From CAYTID01 sp964437735 (lineage in GTDB: Bacteria > Bacteroidota > Ignavibacteria > UBA10030 > BY39), in assembly GCA_964437735.1 (NCBI GenBank), contig CAYTID010000037.1, forward strand, positions 1-21,421: 21,421 bases of DNA. The letters run 5' to 3'. Below, one piece after another: positions 18,410-21,421 of this stretch. A program made the position numbers and the translations under genes. The notes beneath the pieces are model-generated. The model did not search any database and had not been told where the DNA came from. It saw nothing but the letters and a program-made list of their open reading frames with translations. Every line of letters starts with the position of its first letter. Positions within the stretch are counted from its first letter, which is position 1.

Positions 18410-18789
18410 AAAATTCTCCTAAAACAATCTTAAACTTTATTTAAAATGTTAAAAACTTCACAAAAAATCAAGTTTGGAAGTTTGTTATTGAAAAACATTC
18501 GCGTGATCGGTTTATAAGACCAATATCACCTTCTTAACAATTCCCATCTTTTGGTCCGTTACTCTTCTATTACAATTACGTAGCAAACAAGCATAGTTCG
18601 TTGAATAGAATTTGTTAAGTATAAGTCCACTCTGTTTCTTGCTTGAACTTTGCCTCCTATTAGATGTAACTATTAATAGGTTTTAACCTTAGGCAAATCG
18701 TTTTATTGACAATGGCGAAGTAGATAGTTATATTAACAGGAGTTTGAGGGTAATGGGTAATAGTTGCTAATGAAAGGAGAGATAAAATC
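18410..18789. other. Divergent intergenic region at the strand switch
   Basis: This 380-bp stretch separates the minus-strand PorV-family unit from the plus-strand block. No credible gene was seen on either strand. It contains the ribosome binding site of the PorV-family gene at its left end and a promoter plus ribosome binding site for the plus-strand gene at its right end. The middle (18480-18660) has no clear repeat or hairpin and is less A/T-run rich than the other gaps in the window. Confidence 0.55.
18706..18734 (+). promoter_or_regulatory. Near-consensus sigma70-type promoter of the plus-strand block
   Basis: A perfect TTGACA (18706-18711), a 17-base spacer, and TATATT (18729-18734; 5/6). 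Transcription would start near 18741, giving a leader of about 50 nt with an AAGGAGA ribosome binding site (18774-18780) ahead of the ATG at 18790. This is the best promoter match found in the window. Confidence 0.65.
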
Positions 18790-19131
18790 ATGAAACAGAC
18801 ACACACTCTGCATAGGTTTTTCTGTCTGATCATCATTATGGTTATTTGTGCACCCAACTATACCCATACACAAACTGGTTATCCACACCACCCACAGTGT
18901 GGAGGATATAGTCACGGAGGTTCTGCCTCCTGTTGGAGCTATGCTACATCGCGAGCATTCGGAAGGACTTGGAATCATACAGGATGCCCGGCATCAACAT
19001 TCAATGTGGCACAAGTAGAGAACGAATGCGCAACCACCGAGCAAACTAACTTTACATTGTCCTACGTAATTAATAGGACAGGATGTGCTAATATATTCAT
19101 TCAAGCAAATCGTATGTTATTGATAAGGTAG
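18790..19131 (+). CDS. Short secreted Cys-rich protein, possibly a degraded CHAP-like hydrolase
   Basis: 113 residues with a signal peptide (hydrophobic 10-21). The mature part has five cysteines (37, 48, 66, 80, 99) and the segment SASCWSYATSRAFG (45-58). A Cys followed by x-x-Y-A-x-x-R resembles the start of CHAP or papain-like amidohydrolases, where the Cys is the nucleophile; the later Gly-Asp and His motifs are missing in this frame. The other two frames just downstream encode short stretches that would supply them (GQDVLIYSF in one, IHSSKSYVIDKVGED in another, 19076-19139), so the gene may have been truncated by small indels. Alternatively it is a genuine small exported protein. The stop codon overlaps the ribosome binding site of the next gene. 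Confidence 0.6.
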   Translation: MKQTHTLHRFFCLIIIMVICAPNYTHTQTGYPHHPQCGGYSHGGSASCWSYATSRAFGRTWNHTGCPASTFNVAQVENECATTEQTNFTLSYVINRTGCANIFIQANRMLLIR

Positions 19132-19137
19132 GAGAGG
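19131..19137 (+). promoter_or_regulatory. Ribosome binding site overlapping the preceding stop codon
   Basis: GGAGAGG lies 8 bases before the ATG at 19146, and its first G is the last base of the TAG stop (19129-19131) of the upstream gene. This arrangement fits coupled translation of the two plus-strand genes from one transcript. Confidence 0.6.
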
Positions 19138-19145
19138 ATTAACCT

Positions 19146-20225
19146 ATGATAGGTATTAGGATATATTTTTTAATTGTGATTGTTGCCTTTATATCGTTGC
19201 AGATTGGCTGCAAGGATAAGATAGTTGACCCGCCGGTAAAAAATCCGCGTGAATATACGTGGACTGTTGATACAATTGCATACCCCGGCAGCTTTCAGAC
19301 TATGATGACAGATATCTGGGCAAGCTCGTCTAATAATGTTTATATAGTAGGACATAACGATCAACCAGGGCCTGGGACAATGTTTAGGTATGATGGAAAA
19401 AACTGGAAAACTACAAAATTTCATCAAGCTGAAGGTGGCCAGATAAGTGGAGCATTAAGTTTATGGTCAATATATGGATTTGGTCCTAATAATATTTGGG
19501 CAGTTGGTCATAGGTCTGATTACAATCCAAATCCGCCGCCGGATCATTTATATAACAGTTTAATAATTCAATACGACGGTGTGCGCTGGAAAGAACATAG
19601 TGTGAGCGAAGGAAATATACTCCAATCTATTTGGGGAAGTAGTCCAACTGATATTTGGGCTGGAGGTGTAAACACATTGTTACATTATAATGGCGTAAGA
19701 TGGTCAATATATCCAATAGAAATACCTCCGCAGGGAATTCAATTTATCAGTATTTCTGGTTTAACTGCCTCAGAGGTCTATATGGTAGGATACCGGAACG
19801 ATGTAGTTGATCCGATTGACTCTCTTGCATATTTGATGTATCTATTTAATGGAAAAAACTGGTCGATAATTGACAGTATGATTTGGATTGGAGGTCCTTC
19901 GCCAGATAAATATGGTGTTATTTTAAAAAATATAGCTGGCGTTCTTTATAGTGCTGGATGGGGTGTATTCAAAAAACAAAATTCAACTTGGGAAAGATTA
20001 CTTTCTATAGATTTATCACTTTCTGGAGTCGGAGGAACGCATGAACAAAATATATTTGCTGTAGGTATGTTGAGCCATGTTTGGCATTACAATGGTGTTG
20101 ACTGGTATCAGTATCCCCAATTCATTGGAAACTATAGAGATTTTTCTGATGTCTGGACCGATGGTAGACAAGTATTTATTGTCGGTAACGATGGTTATCA
20201 GACTTATGTAGCACGAGGGAGATGA
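19146..20225 (+). CDS. Putative lipoprotein with seven propeller-like WxG/VG...W repeats
   Basis: 359 residues, no named family assigned. The N-terminus is a hydrophobic helix ending LQIGC (Cys 22) then KDK, a probable though slightly non-canonical lipoprotein signal (Gln at -3). The rest consists of about seven repeats, each with a (S)IWG/S-x-x-x-x-(D/N)-(I/V)-(W/Y)-x-x-G unit followed by a (Y/F)-(D/N)-G-x-x-W unit. Repeats start near residues 54, 106, 159, 200, 256, 291 and 332; the fifth is the most degenerate. This pattern fits a seven-bladed beta-propeller displayed on the cell surface or in the periplasm. Enzymatic residues were not recognised, so binding is a more likely role. It lies between two other exported proteins on the same strand. 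Confidence 0.75.
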   Translation: MIGIRIYFLIVIVAFISLQIGCKDKIVDPPVKNPREYTWTVDTIAYPGSFQTMMTDIWASSSNNVYIVGHNDQPGPGTMFRYDGKNWKTTKFHQAEGGQISGALSLWSIYGFGPNNIWAVGHRSDYNPNPPPDHLYNSLIIQYDGVRWKEHSVSEGNILQSIWGSSPTDIWAGGVNTLLHYNGVRWSIYPIEIPPQGIQFISISGLTASEVYMVGYRNDVVDPIDSLAYLMYLFNGKNWSIIDSMIWIGGPSPDKYGVILKNIAGVLYSAGWGVFKKQNSTWERLLSIDLSLSGVGGTHEQNIFAVGMLSHVWHYNGVDWYQYPQFIGNYRDFSDVWTDGRQVFIVGNDGYQTYVARGR

Positions 20226-20304
20226 GCCAATAAACATAAAGAAACAAACTACATAAATAAAACACGGGAATATTTTATAACTTTTAAGGGAACGGATTAC
20301 GACG

Positions 20305-21378
20305 ATGATAATTTTATTTAAAACTACCATTATTGCTGTTAGTACTTTAACATTATTATTTATTAATGTTAATGTTACAAATTCACAATGCACAGGTTAT
20401 CCGGTGAATTGGGACGGGAGGAAGTTAACAGAATCAGCATATAGATGGACACTTAGCAATGCAAACAATGTTCGCCGTACAGATAATACACTAATACCAG
20501 AGGCTGACATCCGCGAGGACATTAGATTCTCTATAAATAAGTGGTTAAATGCAATAAACGCAGAAGGTGCTTTACTAACGATTGTTGAAGGTGGATCAGT
20601 AGGAACACCTATTAACTTTCGATTTGAAGAAAGCCTTGAAGAAGGGATTTGTGGCGCGGCTGCTTATCCGGATATCCGCCTTAAACGAACAGAATGGTAT
20701 AGTCAAACAGCCGAAGGGGTTGATCTTAAGACTACAATTCTACACGAGTTAGGGCATATATTTCTCGGTGGAGGTCACTGGGGAGCGGGAATAATGGGAC
20801 TTAGAGAATGTGATCAAATAAAAAGACATGATCTTTCTCAATGTGAACGGGAAATTGTCTTGAACACATATAATCCAAAATATATCGTAATTGTCAAAAA
20901 CAATTTTGGGAACGGTATTGGTGGCGGGAGTATAAAAGTTGATGGATTACAGTATGATAATATTCCTCAGTCAGGTAAAGAATTCACGTGGCGGAAATAC
21001 GGTCCTACACACACTATTACTGTTGTCGATTCTCAGGATATTCCTGAAAATGGTGTGAATTATAGGAGAATATATCAGAGGTGGATAAATAATTCAAGCG
21101 CTATTTTGGTAACACGCCCGATGCTTTCATTTTCACCTTCAGCAAACACACAAATGTACACCGCTGTTTTTGAAAAAGAATTCAACATTACATTTCAGAA
21201 CAATTTTATAGGTGCTAATGGTGGACAGATAAAGGTAAACGGGATAATTCAAAATGCACCATTTACTACAAAGACCCTAGCAAGAAACCCGCCACAATCA
21301 ATCACCTCAGAAGCAATGTATCAGGTAATAAATAGAATAGAAAACACATTTAAATTTTGGACAAACAAGGGAGTGTAA
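20305..21378 (+). CDS. Secreted metzincin-like zinc metalloprotease with C-terminal repeats
   Basis: 357 residues with a signal peptide (hydrophobic 8-21, TNSQ near 25-28). The catalytic region carries HELGHIFLGGGH (147-158): H147, E148 and H151 fit the zincin HExxH core, with H158 as probable third ligand. An IMG (163-165) could be the metzincin Met-turn. Matrixins normally have HExxHxxGxxH, so this one has one extra residue before the last His. The upstream DIREDIRFSINKWLN resembles the helix before the active site in matrixin-type proteases. Residues 195-296 and 295-357 are two imperfect repeats (NNFGNGIGGGSIKVDG and NNFIGANGGQIKVNG), probably beta-sandwich modules; the second is about 40 residues short. 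No T9SS C-terminal sorting domain is visible. The ribosome binding site is weak (AAGGGA, 20286-20291). Confidence 0.8.
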   Translation: MIILFKTTIIAVSTLTLLFINVNVTNSQCTGYPVNWDGRKLTESAYRWTLSNANNVRRTDNTLIPEADIREDIRFSINKWLNAINAEGALLTIVEGGSVGTPINFRFEESLEEGICGAAAYPDIRLKRTEWYSQTAEGVDLKTTILHELGHIFLGGGHWGAGIMGLRECDQIKRHDLSQCEREIVLNTYNPKYIVIVKNNFGNGIGGGSIKVDGLQYDNIPQSGKEFTWRKYGPTHTITVVDSQDIPENGVNYRRIYQRWINNSSAILVTRPMLSFSPSANTQMYTAVFEKEFNITFQNNFIGANGGQIKVNGIIQNAPFTTKTLARNPPQSITSEAMYQVINRIENTFKFWTNKGV

Positions 21379-21421
21379 ATAATTCTGTGTAAATGGTTAT
21401 TTCTAAGCAGCTCGAAGTAAA

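Noticed and set aside
18660..18978. Short minus-strand open frames across the strand switch
   Set aside because: They overlap the plus-strand gene with a good promoter and ribosome binding site, and show no recognisable features of their own.

Overview
The window looks like a chromosomal segment of an AT-rich, anaerobe-capable Gram-negative bacterium of the Bacteroidota/Chlorobiota group, most likely Ignavibacteria. This is inferred from a PorV/PorQ-family outer membrane protein, many secreted and outer-membrane proteins, a nifJ plus dihydroorotate-dehydrogenase-like pair, and an AT-rich base composition. Clear Shine-Dalgarno sequences and E. coli-like -35/-10 boxes argue against Bacteroidia and Flavobacteriia. 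No rRNA, tRNA, CRISPR array, transposase or integrase was seen.

Layout. (1) 1-348, minus: 5' part of a type II isopentenyl-diphosphate isomerase, running off the left edge. (2) 747-2498, plus: GTP-type PEP carboxykinase, closed by a good hairpin terminator. (3) 2576-11631, minus: a five-gene co-directional run, transcribed from 11631 leftward. It encodes a secreted Fn3-like protein, a periplasmic FecR-domain protein, a large outer-membrane beta-barrel candidate, a CHASE2-adenylate cyclase, and the replication restart helicase PriA. (4) 11900-16537, minus: pyruvate:ferredoxin oxidoreductase (nifJ), followed by a DHOD-like flavoprotein; a perfect 11-bp stem-loop lies between them. (5) 16815-18409, minus: a PorV/PorQ-family protein and a tightly coupled small lipoprotein. 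(6) 18706-21421, plus: a strand switch with a near-consensus promoter, then three exported proteins: a small Cys-rich CHAP-like fragment, a lipoprotein with propeller-like repeats, and a metalloprotease with C-terminal repeats. This last block looks accessory and possibly partly decayed.

How they fit together. PEPCK and PFOR sit at the PEP/pyruvate/acetyl-CoA node, and the isomerase feeds isoprenoid synthesis. The best candidate for an under-described system is the four-gene set 5204-11631. It combines a FecR-like periplasmic domain, a barrel with periplasmic Ig-like domains and a secreted Fn3-like partner with a CHASE2 receptor cyclase, which suggests an envelope signal converted to cAMP. 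That role is inferred from domains and gene order only. The terminal plus-strand block encodes products destined for the envelope or the outside.
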